A DNA stretch of 64,000 bases from CAMYMQ01 sp963730305 (GCA_963730305.1 CAVSRB010000009.1:62001-126000), one strand, 5' to 3'. Positions 45,601 through 54,599 are shown, counted from the first letter of the stretch. The notes: generated from the sequence alone by a model not told the origin. A program made the numbers and translations.

Positions 45601-46120
45601 GGCCGGTGATGCCGGCGGCCTCCTCGATCAGCAGGCGCCGGCCCTCGGGCTTGGCGTTGATCAGCGCGCCGATGCGGCCCTGGCTGACGATCGCGGTCGA
45701 GCGCGCGCCGGTCGACAGGTCGGCGAACAGGAGCTGGACGTCACGGGCGCGCACGTCCTGGCCGTTGACCCGGTAGGACGAGCCGCTGTCACGCTCGATC
45801 CGGCGGACGACCTCCAGCTCCTCGAAGGCGTTGAAGGCCGACGGCGCGTCGCGCCCCGAATTGTCCAGATGGATCGCGACCTCGGCGATGTTTCGCGCCG
45901 GCCGGTCGGAGGTGCCGTTGAAGATGACGTCGTCCATCCCGCCGCCGCGCAGCTGCTTGGCGGAGCCTTCGCCCATGCACCAGCGCAACGCTTCGAGGAT
46001 GTTCGACTTGCCGCAGCCGTTGGGCCCGACGATCCCGGTCAGCCCCTGCGCGATCTCGAGCTCGGTCGGATCGACGAAGGACTTGAACCCGGATAGCCGG
46101 ACCTTGGCGAAATGGACCAA
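42661..46120 (-). CDS. smc: Chromosome segregation protein SMC, frameshifted
   Basis: SMC is the condensin ATPase. The N-terminal head (FAKVRLSGFKSFVDPTEL; Walker A GPNGCGKSNI near residue 33) is in one frame. The coiled coils, hinge and C-terminal head (signature LSLLSGGEQALTAVAL, Walker B ICILDEVDAPLDDANV) are in another. The switch falls at about 45065-45072, where GAAGCGCCTGGAC has one extra base (GAAGCGCTGGAC expected). Correcting it gives one uninterrupted ~1152-residue protein, the normal length. As SMC is usually essential and nothing else is damaged, I regard this as sequence error. It lies 12 bases after the DsbA-like gene. Confidence 0.9.
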
Positions 46121-46132
46121 CGGCGCGCCCTG

Positions 46133-46786
46133 CTACTTGGCGGAGTCGGGCATGACCGACTTGATGACCTTCTCGAACTCGGCGAACGAGGTCTCGCCCT
46201 CGATCCGCTTGGCGTCCGACGTGTCGATCGTCTTGGGCGTGCCGACGAGGAAGGTCGGCGTCGAATCGACCTTGTACTTCTCGGACGCGACCTTCTGCTC
46301 CGCCTGGATGCCCAGGATCAGCTTCTTGTCGCCGATGCACTTCTTGAAGTCCTCTTCGGTCATGCCGGCGAGGCGGGCGAATTGGCTGAGCGTCTTGAAG
46401 AAGTCGTCGCCGCCCTTGAAGCCCCACTTGTCCTGGTTCTCGAACAGCGTCTCGACCATGCCGACATAGCGTTTCGGGCCGAGGCAGCGGGCGACCACGG
46501 CGCCGTAGAAGGCCTGGCCGTTCAGCGGGAAGTCCTTGAAGACGAAGCGGACCTTGCCGGTCTCGATATACTTCTTCTTCAGCTCCTTGTAGGTGGTCTG
46601 CTGGAACCGCCGGCAGTGCGGGCAGGTCAGCGACTCGAAGGCGTAGACGACGACCGGCGCGTCCTTCTTGCCCAGGGACATTTCGCCGAGCGCAACGTCG
46701 GTCGGCACGATGTCGGCCTGGGCCGGGATCGCGACGACGGTCAACAGGAACAGACCTGCCAGGGCCGACAAGGTATTGCGGATCAT
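46133..46786 (-). CDS. DsbA-like periplasmic thioredoxin-fold protein
   Basis: A 217-residue exported thiol oxidoreductase. It has a signal peptide (cleavage after ...AIPAQA, near residue 24) and a DsbA/DsbC-like fold with a CPHC active site in FESLTCPHCRRFQQ near residues 52-65. The cis-Pro loop is STPTFLVG near 177. This gene sits between the DUF721 gene and smc in many alphaproteobacteria, so operon membership is expected. It probably forms or isomerises disulfides in the envelope; partner unknown. Confidence 0.9.
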   Translation of the reverse strand: MIRNTLSALAGLFLLTVVAIPAQADIVPTDVALGEMSLGKKDAPVVVYAFESLTCPHCRRFQQTTYKELKKKYIETGKVRFVFKDFPLNGQAFYGAVVARCLGPKRYVGMVETLFENQDKWGFKGGDDFFKTLSQFARLAGMTEEDFKKCIGDKKLILGIQAEQKVASEKYKVDSTPTFLVGTPKTIDTSDAKRIEGETSFAEFEKVIKSVMPDSAK

Positions 46787-46889
46787 TGGGTCCTCACTAC
46801 AACATTTGGGATGTTAGGTCTGGGGAACGGGTGGTGCAAGCCGTTTTGGCGCAGGACGCGGTGACGCGCCACCCTGTCGCCGGTGCGGC

Positions 46890-47405
46890 TCAACGCCGCT
46901 TGCGGTCGTGTCCTTCGATGGCCAGCCCCAGGCGGGCGAGGGCATCGCGCAGCGAGTCGTCGGGCACCGCGGCGACGCGCGCCTCGACGGCGCTGCGGGT
47001 CTTCTCGTCGAGTGCCGCCGGCGGCGGTCGGCGGCGCCGGCGAGTCCGCGGCGGCGCCTGGATGATGTGCAGCCGGTCGACCGCGCGGTAGCCGAAATAG
47101 CCGTTGATCCGCTCGATGATCTGGGGCGCGAGGTGCTGGACCTCGGTTGCGACCGGGCCGACGGCGCGGATGTGCAGCACGCCCGGGGCGTCCCGCGCCT
47201 CGGTCTTGAGCCGCTCGGGACTGGTCGCCTGGGCCAGCAGCGGGCCGACGATCTCGGTCCAGTCGGTCACGATCCGCGCCTCCGACAGGCCGCGCTTGCG
47301 CAGCGCCGGGCTGGCGACCTTCCACATCAGGGACGCCATCGGGTGCAGGCCGCGGCGGGTCCTGGAGTCGGAGGGGGTGGCTGGTGTCGAGGGTTCCGGC
47401 ATCAT
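46890..47405 (-). CDS. DUF721 (DciA-like) protein
   Basis: A 171-residue protein of the DUF721 family, which includes DciA, the ancestral loader of the replicative helicase DnaB. The family core WTEIVGPLLAQATSPERLK lies near residues 49-67 and PGVLHIRAVGPVATEVQHLAPQIIERING near 74-103. A basic linker (RTRRRRRPPP) and a C-terminal acidic-basic helix follow. It is divergent from mutY across 82 bases. Confidence 0.85.
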   Translation of the reverse strand: MMPEPSTPATPSDSRTRRGLHPMASLMWKVASPALRKRGLSEARIVTDWTEIVGPLLAQATSPERLKTEARDAPGVLHIRAVGPVATEVQHLAPQIIERINGYFGYRAVDRLHIIQAPPRTRRRRRPPPAALDEKTRSAVEARVAAVPDDSLRDALARLGLAIEGHDRKRR

Positions 47406-47487
47406 AGGCTCTGGTGCTTGACCTGTCGGAAGCTATTGCCGACATCGCCTGGAAGCCAGTGTCTTCGACAATAGTGACCGATTTGTG

Positions 47488-48585
47488 ATGTGCGCCGCCG
47501 CCTCTCCTCCCGGAAATCCGCCCACCGGCGGGCTGCCGTCGGCCGTGGCGCTGCTCGACTGGTACGACCGGCACCGCCGCCGCCTCCCCTGGCGGGCCGA
47601 ACCGGGGCAGCGGCCCGATCCCTACCACGTCTGGCTCAGCGAGATCATGCTGCAGCAGACCACGGTGGCCACCGTCGGCCCCTACTATGCCGATTTCCTG
47701 GCGCGCTGGCCGACCGTCGAGGCGCTCGCCGGCGCCGAGCTCGACGCCGTGCTCCACGCCTGGCAGGGGCTCGGCTACTACGCCCGCGCGCGCAACCTGC
47801 ACAAATGCGCCCAGGCCGTCGCCCGCGACCATGGCGGCCGGTTCCCCGAGACCGAGGACGGCCTGCGCGCCCTGCCCGGCGTCGGCGCCTACACCGCGGC
47901 GGCGATCGCGGCGATCGCCTTCGACCGGCCCGCGACGGTGGTCGACGGCAACGTCGAGCGGGTCGTCGCCCGCCTGTTCGCGGTCGAGGAGGCGCTGCCC
48001 GGCGCCAAGGCGACGTTGCGCGACCGCGCCGCCACGCTGACCCCGGACCGGCGGCCGGGGGACTTCGCCCAGGCGATGATGGACCTGGGCGCGACCGTGT
48101 GCACGCCGCGCAACCCGCGCTGCATGCTCTGCCCGTGGCGGCAGGATTGCCGAGCCGAGGCGCTGGGCATCGCCGAGACGCTGCCGCGCCGGGCGCCGAA
48201 GCCGGTCAAGCCGACCCGCCACGGCGTCGCCTTCTGGCTGGTCGACCGCGACCGGGTGCTGCTCCGGCGACGGCCGGAGAAGGGTCTGCTCGGCGGCATG
48301 ATCGAGGTGCCGTCGACGCCGTGGCGGCCCGAGGGCTGGACCTTGAAGGAGGCGCTCGCGGTGCAGCCGGTCGGCGCCCGCCTCGCGCTGCTGCCCGGCG
48401 TGGTCCGGCACACCTTCACCCACTTCAACCTCGAACTGCGGGTCGCGGCGGGCAAGGCGGGCGGATCGGCGGCGGCCGACGGCTTCTGGTGCACGGTCGA
48501 CGGGCTGGCCGACCAGGCGCTGCCCACCGTGATGAAGAAGGTGGTCGCCCATGCGCTCCTCCACGCCGGGCCGGAACTCGGGTGA
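47488..48585 (+). CDS. mutY: A/G-specific adenine glycosylase
   Basis: MutY removes adenine mispaired with 8-oxoguanine. The 365-residue protein has SEIMLQQTTVATVGPYY (catalytic Glu near residue 53), LPGVGAYTAAAIAAIAF (helix-hairpin-helix) and VDGNVERVVARLF with the catalytic Asp. The 4Fe-4S loop has four Cys in CTPRNPRCMLCPWRQDC. A C-terminal NUDIX-like 8-oxoG recognition domain starts with HGVAFWLVDRDRVLLRRRPEKGLLGG. ATG 47488 directly follows an alternative GTG at 47485. Confidence 0.95.
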   Translation: MCAAASPPGNPPTGGLPSAVALLDWYDRHRRRLPWRAEPGQRPDPYHVWLSEIMLQQTTVATVGPYYADFLARWPTVEALAGAELDAVLHAWQGLGYYARARNLHKCAQAVARDHGGRFPETEDGLRALPGVGAYTAAAIAAIAFDRPATVVDGNVERVVARLFAVEEALPGAKATLRDRAATLTPDRRPGDFAQAMMDLGATVCTPRNPRCMLCPWRQDCRAEALGIAETLPRRAPKPVKPTRHGVAFWLVDRDRVLLRRRPEKGLLGGMIEVPSTPWRPEGWTLKEALAVQPVGARLALLPGVVRHTFTHFNLELRVAAGKAGGSAAADGFWCTVDGLADQALPTVMKKVVAHALLHAGPELG

Positions 48586-48654
48586 AGGCCTTGAAAAGGC
48601 GCGGCTTCTCCCTGTTCATGTCACGTTCAGTGAGGTTTCGGTAGAACGCGGGCC

Positions 48655-49101
48655 ATGAACCGACGCACGACCATATTGGCCCTTGCGGCTGCGCTCGTTG
48701 CTGCCCTGACGGCGGCGGCCGCCCCCGACGGGGCGTTCGCGGCCGGCCGCTACGGCTTCCGGGCCGCGGTCCGCTTCGTGTCGCCGGTCGCCTCGGGTCG
48801 CCAGTTCGCGCAGCGGCGCTACTACCAGCGCCAGCGAAACTCCCAGCGTTTCCGCTCCACTCCCCGGCAGTTCAGCCCGCGCCGCTTCTCGCCGCGCGGC
48901 TACCGCTACCACCGCCGGCCGTCGGTCGGCGGCCGCCTGCCGATGCGCGTGGTCGCGTCGCGGGCCCTGGCGTGCCACCCGGGCCGGATCCTCGACGCGC
49001 GTTTGCAGGGATCGACCTACGTCTTTAAGATATTGACGCGGCGCGGACGTCTCGTCCGCGTTTACGGGGACGCCCGGACCGGGTCGGTGTCCTGCCGCTG
49101 A
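48655..49101 (+). CDS. Secreted PepSY-like protein with Arg-rich linker
   Basis: A 148-residue exported protein: signal peptide to about residue 30, then an Arg/Tyr/Gln-rich low-complexity stretch (residues ~48-90, RRYYQRQRNSQRFRS..., RRFSPRGYRYHRR), then a C-terminal PepSY-like half (ILDARLQGSTYVFKILTRRG, VYGDARTGSVSCR). It lies 45 bases upstream of a FeuP-like response regulator and its kinase. A small periplasmic inhibitor, FeuN, occupies the equivalent place in rhizobia, so a sensor-modulating role is plausible but inferred. Confidence 0.7.
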   Translation: MNRRTTILALAAALVAALTAAAAPDGAFAAGRYGFRAAVRFVSPVASGRQFAQRRYYQRQRNSQRFRSTPRQFSPRRFSPRGYRYHRRPSVGGRLPMRVVASRALACHPGRILDARLQGSTYVFKILTRRGRLVRVYGDARTGSVSCR

Positions 49102-49146
49102 CCGGCAGGCCGCCCGACACCCGACCGACGCCTGTGGAGGCCGAAC

Positions 49147-49809
49147 ATGCGCGTTCTTGTCGTCGAGGATGACCCCGACCTATTGCGGCAGCTCGACAAG
49201 GCGCTGAGCGACGCCGGCTACGTCGTCGACCAGGCGGCCGACGGCGAGGAAGGGCACTTCCTCGGCGATACGGAGCCGTATGACGTGGTCGTGCTCGACC
49301 TCGGCCTGCCCGTGCTCGACGGCGTGACCGTGCTCAAGCGCTGGCGCGAGGCCGGTCGCAAGACGCCGGTGCTGATCCTGACCGCGCGCGACCAGTGGGG
49401 CGAGAAGGTCGCCGGCTTCGACGCCGGGGCCGACGACTACGTCACCAAGCCGTTCCACATGGAGGAGGTGCTCGCCCGGGTGCGGGCGCTGATCCGCCGC
49501 TCGGCCGGCCACGCCACGCCGGAGCTGACCTGCGGCCCGCTGGTCGTCGACACCACCAGCGGCCGCGTCACCGTCGACGGCGCCCAGATCAAGCTGACCG
49601 CGCAGGAGTTCCGGCTGCTCGCCTACATGATGCACCACAAGGGCAAGGTCTGCTCGCGCACCGAGCTGACCGAGCATATCTACGACCAGGATTTCGACCT
49701 CGATTCGAACACGATCGAGGTGTTCATCGGCCGCCTGCGCAAGAAGATCGGCGTCCCCGTCATCCACACCAAGCGCGGTCTCGGGTACCAGATCGCCGAC
49801 CCCGAGTAG
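49147..49809 (+). CDS. OmpR-family response regulator (FeuP-like)
   Basis: A 220-residue DNA-binding response regulator. Receiver domain: acidic pocket EDD at residues 7-9, phospho-acceptor Asp in VVVLDLGLPVLDG (D51), Thr in ILTARD near 78 and the KPF Lys near 100. The winged-helix domain (from ~125) has KLTAQEFRLLAYMM and the recognition region SNTIEVFIGRLRKKIG. EGHFLGDTEPYD and GFDAGADDYVTKPFHMEE are characteristic of the FeuP/PhoP-like subgroup. It leads the kinase gene. Confidence 0.9.
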   Translation: MRVLVVEDDPDLLRQLDKALSDAGYVVDQAADGEEGHFLGDTEPYDVVVLDLGLPVLDGVTVLKRWREAGRKTPVLILTARDQWGEKVAGFDAGADDYVTKPFHMEEVLARVRALIRRSAGHATPELTCGPLVVDTTSGRVTVDGAQIKLTAQEFRLLAYMMHHKGKVCSRTELTEHIYDQDFDLDSNTIEVFIGRLRKKIGVPVIHTKRGLGYQIADPE

Positions 49810-49840
49810 CCGGCGCCCGCGCCGGAGGGCACAGGCAAGC

Positions 49841-51259
49841 GTGGCGGGCCGCCCGGCGATGTGGGGTAAGCGATCGCTCACCTTCCGGTTCATCGCCGGG
49901 GCGGCGGTGGTCATCGTCGCCGGCTTCGCGCTCGGCTCGATCGCACTGTCGGTGGTCTTCGAGCGGTCGATCTCCAAGGCGATCGACAACTACGTCATCC
50001 GGGTCGCGCTGGACGCGCTGCTGGTCGCCGCCGAGGAGGTCCGCCCCGGCCAGCTCCGCATCGACGACAGCTTCCGCGACGTCCGCTTCACCTATTCCGG
50101 CTCGAACCTCTACTGGCAGATCTCGCTGGGCGACGAGCGGGTGCTGATGTGGTCCCAGTCGCTGGGCAGCCCGGGCCAGCGGCCGGCCAGCTTCCTGCCG
50201 ATCGAGGTGAGCCAGAACAAGGGCACCCGCTACCACTACTACAACGACACGATCACCACCGACCGCGAGCTGCACCTGCGGCTGGGCAGCCTGGCGGTCC
50301 AGTTCGGCGACGCCAAATCCAAACGCAAGCCCTATGTGTTCGTCGTCGCCGTCGCGCGCGACTGGATCACGCCGGCGGCGCAGGACTTCGACTGGGCGCT
50401 TCGCTTCGCGCTGGGCGTGCTCGGCGTCATCCTGCTCGGCGGCGCCGTGCTGATCGTCCATTTCGGGCTGCGGCCGCTGCGCCGCGTGCCGCCGGCGCTG
50501 GCCGCGATCCGCACCGGCAAGGCCGACCGGGTGGTCGGGCCGTTCCCGGCCGAGATCGAGCCGCTGGCCGAGGAGATCAACGCGCTGCTCGACCAGAACA
50601 CCCAGGTGGTCGAACGGGCGCGGACCCATGTCGGCAACCTGGCCCACGCGCTCAAGACCCCGCTCGCGGTGCTGATGAACGAAGCGTCGCGGGACAAGTC
50701 TCCGCTCGCCCAAAAGGTCGAGGAGCAGGCCGAGATCATGAAGGAGCAGATCGAGCACCACCTGGCGCGGGCCCGCACCGCCGCCCAGGCCGGCGTGCTC
50801 GGCGCGCGGACCAGCGTGATGCCGGTGCTCGAGGGCCTGGCCCGGACCCTGGAGGCGATCCATCGCGACCGCGGCGTCAAGATCGCCGTCGAAGGGCCCC
50901 CCGACATCGCCTTCCGCGGCGAGCGCCAGGACCTCGAGGAGGTGCTCGGCAACCTGATGGACAACGCCTGCAAGTGGGCGGGGGGCAGGGTGCGGGTGAC
51001 GGTCGTACCGGCCGGGAGCGAGGAGAACCGACGGCTGGAGATCCGGGTCGAGGACGACGGGCCCGGCCTGTCGACCACCGAGATGCGCACCGCGCTCAAG
51101 CGCGGCATGCGGATCGACGAGCAGATGCCGGGCAGCGGCCTGGGCCTGTCGATCGTCGCCGACATCGTCGACATGTACGGCGGCGCCATCTCGCTCGACG
51201 CGGCGCCGCTCGGCGGCTTGCTCGCGGTGATCGAGCTGCCGGCCGTGCCCTCGGAGTAG
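49841..51259 (+). CDS. Sensor histidine kinase (FeuQ-like)
   Basis: A 472-residue inner-membrane kinase. Helices at ~12-36 and ~188-208 flank a periplasmic sensor of about 150 residues (strand YWQISLGDERVLMWSQS). HAMP-like ALAAIRTGKADRVVGPFP follows. The phospho-acceptor His lies in GNLAHALKTPLAVL (H-box) near 265; the ATPase domain has NLMDNACKWA (N-box), RVEDDGPGL (G1) and GSGLGLSIVADIV (G2). GTG 49841 is favoured because GGAGGG sits about 13 bases upstream; the next in-frame ATG is at 49859. It partners the preceding response regulator. Confidence 0.9.
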   Translation: MAGRPAMWGKRSLTFRFIAGAAVVIVAGFALGSIALSVVFERSISKAIDNYVIRVALDALLVAAEEVRPGQLRIDDSFRDVRFTYSGSNLYWQISLGDERVLMWSQSLGSPGQRPASFLPIEVSQNKGTRYHYYNDTITTDRELHLRLGSLAVQFGDAKSKRKPYVFVVAVARDWITPAAQDFDWALRFALGVLGVILLGGAVLIVHFGLRPLRRVPPALAAIRTGKADRVVGPFPAEIEPLAEEINALLDQNTQVVERARTHVGNLAHALKTPLAVLMNEASRDKSPLAQKVEEQAEIMKEQIEHHLARARTAAQAGVLGARTSVMPVLEGLARTLEAIHRDRGVKIAVEGPPDIAFRGERQDLEEVLGNLMDNACKWAGGRVRVTVVPAGSEENRRLEIRVEDDGPGLSTTEMRTALKRGMRIDEQMPGSGLGLSIVADIVDMYGGAISLDAAPLGGLLAVIELPAVPSE

Positions 51260-51281
51260 CGGGGCGTTCGTCCGGGCCGGG

Positions 51282-52358
51282 CTAGTGCAGCTCCGCGCGC
51301 AGCTTCTGCCGGAACCAGTCGATCGAGGTCGGCTTGCCCTTGTGCTCGACGTGCCAGAAGGCCCAGCCGTTGCAGCTCGGCGCGCCCTGGACGTGGGCGC
51401 CGACCTTGTGGATCGAGCCGGTTATCTCGGCGTGGATCAGGGTGCCGTCGGCGCGCACCTTGGCCTGGTGGCGGCGGCGCTGGTCGAACAGCATCTCGCC
51501 GGGCCGGATCAGCCCGCGCTCGACCACCCAGCCGAAGGGGATGCGCGGCTGCTCGCGGCGCGACGGCGTGGCGACGATCGCGACGTCGTCGGGCGCCGGC
51601 ACCTCGGCGATCCGCGCCTCGGCGGCCTCGGCGTAGGCGGGGTCGCGCTCGATGCCGATCCAGCGCCGGCCCAGCCGCTTGGCGACCGCCCCGGTGGTGC
51701 CGGTGCCGAAGAAGGGGTCGAGGACCACCTCGCCCGGCTTCGAGGTCGCGAGGATGATGCGGTGGAGCAGGGCCTCCGGCTTCTGGGTCGGATGGACCTT
51801 TGAACCGTCCTCGCCGCGCAGCCGCTCCGGCCCGGTGCAGATCGGGAACAGCCAGTCGGAGCGCATCTGGATGCCGTCGTTGGCTTCCTTCATGGCGTTG
51901 TAGTTGAAGGTGTAGCGGGCGTCCTGGTCCTTCGCGCACCACAACAGCGTCTCGTGGGCGTTGGTGAAGCGGGTGCCGCGGAAGTTGGGCATCGGGTTGG
52001 TCTTGCGCCAGACGATGTCGTTGATGATCCAGAAGCCGAGGTCCTGGAGCGCGGCGCCGACCCGGAAGATGTTGTGGTAGCTGCCGATCACCCACAGCGA
52101 GCCGGTCGGCTTGAGCGCGCGCCGCGCCGCGGCCAGCCACGCGCGCGTGAAGCCGTCGTAGGCGTCGAAGCCGTCGAACCGGTCCCACTCGGCCTCGACC
52201 CCGTCGACCCGCGTGTTGTTGGGCCGATAGAGCTCGCCGCCGAGCTGCAAGTTGTAGGGCGGGTCGGCGAACACGAGGTCGACCGATCCCTCCGGCAATG
52301 CCTGCATCGCCTCGATGCAGTCCCCGACCAGAAGCTGGCCGTCCCGTTCATTCGTCAT
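51282..52358 (-). CDS. ccrM: Cell-cycle DNA adenine methyltransferase (GANTC)
   Basis: CcrM methylates adenine in GANTC and acts in cell-cycle control of alphaproteobacteria. The 358-residue beta-class N6-adenine methyltransferase has the catalytic motif FADPPYNLQLGGELYRP near residues 30-46, before the SAM motif DPFFGTGTTGAVAKRLGR near 218. The C-terminal domain (from ~275, IPFGWVVERGLIRPGE..., GSIHKVGAHVQGAPSCNGW) is the CcrM-specific part. No restriction enzyme is nearby, supporting an orphan role. Its short promoter region carries three GANTC sites. Convergent with the kinase gene. Confidence 0.95.
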   Translation of the reverse strand: MTNERDGQLLVGDCIEAMQALPEGSVDLVFADPPYNLQLGGELYRPNNTRVDGVEAEWDRFDGFDAYDGFTRAWLAAARRALKPTGSLWVIGSYHNIFRVGAALQDLGFWIINDIVWRKTNPMPNFRGTRFTNAHETLLWCAKDQDARYTFNYNAMKEANDGIQMRSDWLFPICTGPERLRGEDGSKVHPTQKPEALLHRIILATSKPGEVVLDPFFGTGTTGAVAKRLGRRWIGIERDPAYAEAAEARIAEVPAPDDVAIVATPSRREQPRIPFGWVVERGLIRPGEMLFDQRRRHQAKVRADGTLIHAEITGSIHKVGAHVQGAPSCNGWAFWHVEHKGKPTSIDWFRQKLRAELH

Positions 52359-52389
52359 TGCGCATCCCCCCGGAAGCTGCGGGGGCGGA

Positions 52390-52435
52390 GCATGAGTCGA
52401 GCGGGATTCGGGGTCAAGAGTTTAGCGACTCAAGG
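52390..52435 (-). promoter_or_regulatory. GANTC cluster in the ccrM promoter region
   Basis: The 79 bases between rnhB and ccrM carry three GANTC sites: GAGTC at 52394-52398, GATTC at 52405-52409 and GACTC at 52427-52431. On the minus strand a possible TTGACC / CATGCT promoter (17-base spacing) overlaps this cluster. In Caulobacter the ccrM promoter is governed by the methylation of GANTC sites it contains, so autoregulation is plausible here. The sites are seen; the regulation is inference. Confidence 0.6.
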
Positions 52436-52437
52436 CG

Positions 52438-53047
52438 TTAAGACATGCGTTCCAGGATTCGGGCGACCGGGGCGAACGTGCGCCGGTGATGCGGGGTCAC
52501 GCCGAGCCGGCCGAGCGCGTCGAGATGGGCCTTGGAACCATAGCCCATGTTGGTTTCCCAGCCGTAGCCGGGGAAGGTCTCCGCCAGTTCCACCATCATC
52601 GCATCGCGGGCGACCTTGGCGACGATCGACGCCGCGGCGATCGACAGCGAGCGGCCGTCGCCGCCGACCACGGTGCGGACCCGGCAGGGCAGCGGCGGCG
52701 GCCGGTTGCCGTCGACCAGCGCCACGTCGGGGACCGCGTCGAGCCCGGCCAGCGCCTCGGCCATGGCGAGGAAGGTCGCCTGCAGGATGTTGACCCGGTC
52801 GATCGCCTCGACCGAGGCGAAGCCGAGCGCGGCGGGCGCGTGGGCCCGGATCGCGGCTCGCCAGATCGGTGCGGGTCGCGGGCGACAGCCGCTTCGAATC
52901 GTCGATCGCCGCGGCCAGGTCCGCCGGGAAGCCGGCCGGGATGACCACCGCGGCGGCGACCACCGGTCCCGCCAGCGGGCCGCGGCCGACCTCGTCGATG
53001 CCGGCGCAGACGCCGCCTTCCGCCGCCTCCAGCGCCAGGTCAGGCAC
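52438..53047 (-). CDS. rnhB: Ribonuclease HII, frameshifted
   Basis: RNase HII removes ribonucleotides from DNA and RNA-DNA hybrids. The N-terminal part (GGVCAGIDEVGRGPLAGPVV, with the catalytic Asp-Glu pair; DDSKRLSPATRTDLA) is in one frame. The rest (RAHAPAALGFASVEAID..., VDGNRPPPLP, AAASIVAKVARD, NMGYGSKAHLDAL) is one base off. One extra base lies at about 52858 (GCGAGCCGCGATC). Corrected, the protein has ~202 residues, normal for RnhB. Upstream of ccrM as in other alphaproteobacteria. Likely sequence error rather than loss. Confidence 0.88.
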
Positions 53048-54419
53048 GCTTCTTCTCCGGCGCCGCGATCCGGTCGACGGCGGTCAGGGCCGCCGGGGCA
53101 TGGCGGGCGCGGGCCCGCCGCCGCATCCGGCGCCACGCCTTGAGCCGGCGCCAGCGCCGCCGGCTGCCCAGCCGCTCGCGCACCAGGCGCAGCCCCCGCA
53201 GGATGGCGGCGAAGCGGCGCGAACGGATCGCGTCGAGCGTGCCCTGGAGCGAGGTGACGCTGAGCAGGATCACCCGCAGCAGCCGCCGGGCGGTGTGCAG
53301 CCACAGGGGCGAGAACAGGAGCGACAGCGCAACCACGGCGATGACGAGCTGGGCGTTGTCGTGCCCGAGGATGCCCCGGTCCTGGGCCTGCTGGCTGAGC
53401 ACCAGCGAGAACTCGCCGATCTGGGCCAGCATCACCCCGGCGATGAAGGCGTGCGGCCACGGCTCGCCGAGGAAGTGGAGGATGGCGATGTTGAGCACGG
53501 TCTTGATGACCGTCACCAGGACCAGGAACAGGACGACCAGGCCGATGTTCTGCCAGATGAAGTCGAGGTCGATCAGCAGGCCGATCGACAGGAAGAACAC
53601 CGCGATCAGCACGCCCTGGATCGGCCGGGTGGCGCGCACCATGGTCGCGCGCGCCGAGCTGTTGCCGATCACCAGCCCGGCGAGGAAGGCGCCGAGCACG
53701 GGCGAGAGCTGCAGCAGGCCGGTCAACGCCGCCGCGCCGAAGCAGAAGGCGAGCGCGGCGAGCGGCTGGAGGTCGTGGGAGTCGCCGACGATCGCGCTGA
53801 ACGGCAGCGATACGCGCTTGCGCCGGCTCAGGTAGTAGATGAAGGCGGCGAGCAGGCCGACCGACAGGAGGATCTTGGACACGCCGAGCACGGTGATCCC
53901 GGTCGGCCCGATCATGTCGAGCGCGAGCATCATCGGGACGACGGCCAGGTCCTGCGCGATCAGCACGCCGATGATCAGCGCGCCGACCGGCTGGCGCAGG
54001 ATGTTGAGCTGCTCCAGCATCTTGACCACGACTGCCGTGCTCGACAGCGCGACGATGAAGCCGACGATCACGGCCAGGTCCGACGGCCAGCCGAAGGCTT
54101 GGCCGAGCAGCACCATCAACGCGACCGCGACGGTGATCTGCAGGAATGTCGCCCCGACCGCGACTTTCCAGATCGACCGGAAGCCGCGCAGGCTGAGCTC
54201 CATGCCGACCAGGAACAGGAGCGTCAGCACGCCCAGCTCGGCGAGGGTCTCCACGCTCGCCCGGTCGGCGATCAGGCGCAGGCCCGACGGGCCGAGGGCG
54301 ACGCCGGCGACGATGTAGCCGACCACGGCCGGCTGGCGCAGACGGGCCATCAGCAGGCCCCCGGCCAGGGCGATCACGGCGACGGCCGCCAGTCCAGTCA
54401 GGTCCGCGTGCGCCTGCAT
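53040..54419 (-). CDS. CPA2-family monovalent cation:proton antiporter (KefB-like membrane domain)
   Basis: A 459-residue inner-membrane antiporter with about 12 helices. RQPAVVGYIVAGVALGPSGL near residues 27-46, LALDMIGPTGI, and the ion-site region AQDLAVVPMMLALD and VLGAFLAGLVIG are typical of KefB/RosB-type CPA2 exchangers. The C-terminus is an Arg-rich cytoplasmic tail (RRRWRRLKAWRRMRRRARARH) without a TrkA-N domain, unlike KefB/C. The gene's last 8 bases overlap the rnhB start. ATG 54419 begins the first helix; upstream in-frame ATGs add an unlikely leader. Confidence 0.85.
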   Translation of the reverse strand: MQAHADLTGLAAVAVIALAGGLLMARLRQPAVVGYIVAGVALGPSGLRLIADRASVETLAELGVLTLLFLVGMELSLRGFRSIWKVAVGATFLQITVAVALMVLLGQAFGWPSDLAVIVGFIVALSSTAVVVKMLEQLNILRQPVGALIIGVLIAQDLAVVPMMLALDMIGPTGITVLGVSKILLSVGLLAAFIYYLSRRKRVSLPFSAIVGDSHDLQPLAALAFCFGAAALTGLLQLSPVLGAFLAGLVIGNSSARATMVRATRPIQGVLIAVFFLSIGLLIDLDFIWQNIGLVVLFLVLVTVIKTVLNIAILHFLGEPWPHAFIAGVMLAQIGEFSLVLSQQAQDRGILGHDNAQLVIAVVALSLLFSPLWLHTARRLLRVILLSVTSLQGTLDAIRSRRFAAILRGLRLVRERLGSRRRWRRLKAWRRMRRRARARHAPAALTAVDRIAAPEKKRA

Positions 54420-54493
54420 GCGGGAACCATAGCACGGCCGCCGGCGGGCGGAAGCGGGGGTGTCGGTGAGACACTGGCACCAGATATCGGCAG

Positions 54494-54599
54494 TGGTCCC
54501 CGGCTCTCCGCTTCGCTCCGGCCGGGGCTGTGTGTCTTTGGTGCCCCCAATCAATAAACACCACCCCGGACGCGCCCGCAGGGCGCGAGCCGGGGTCCA
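54494..54599. repeat. Paired-arm inverted repeat (TCCCCGGCT family)
   Basis: A left arm TGGTCCCCGGCTCTCCGCTT...CCGGGG (54494-54527) and a right arm, inverted, CACCCCGGACGCGCC...GCCGGGGTCCA (54562-54599) share TGG(T/A)CCCCGGCTC when the second is reverse-complemented. Each arm contains a GC hairpin. The spacer (CTGTGTGTCTTTGGTGCCCC) includes CCAATCAATAAACACC. It lies in the gap between the antiporter and the PA0069-family gene, both on the minus strand. Confidence 0.6.

Noticed and set aside
42661..46120. Programmed frameshifting in smc
   Set aside because: No slippery heptamer or downstream structure is visible, smc is not known to use frameshifting, and five other genes show the same kind of defect.
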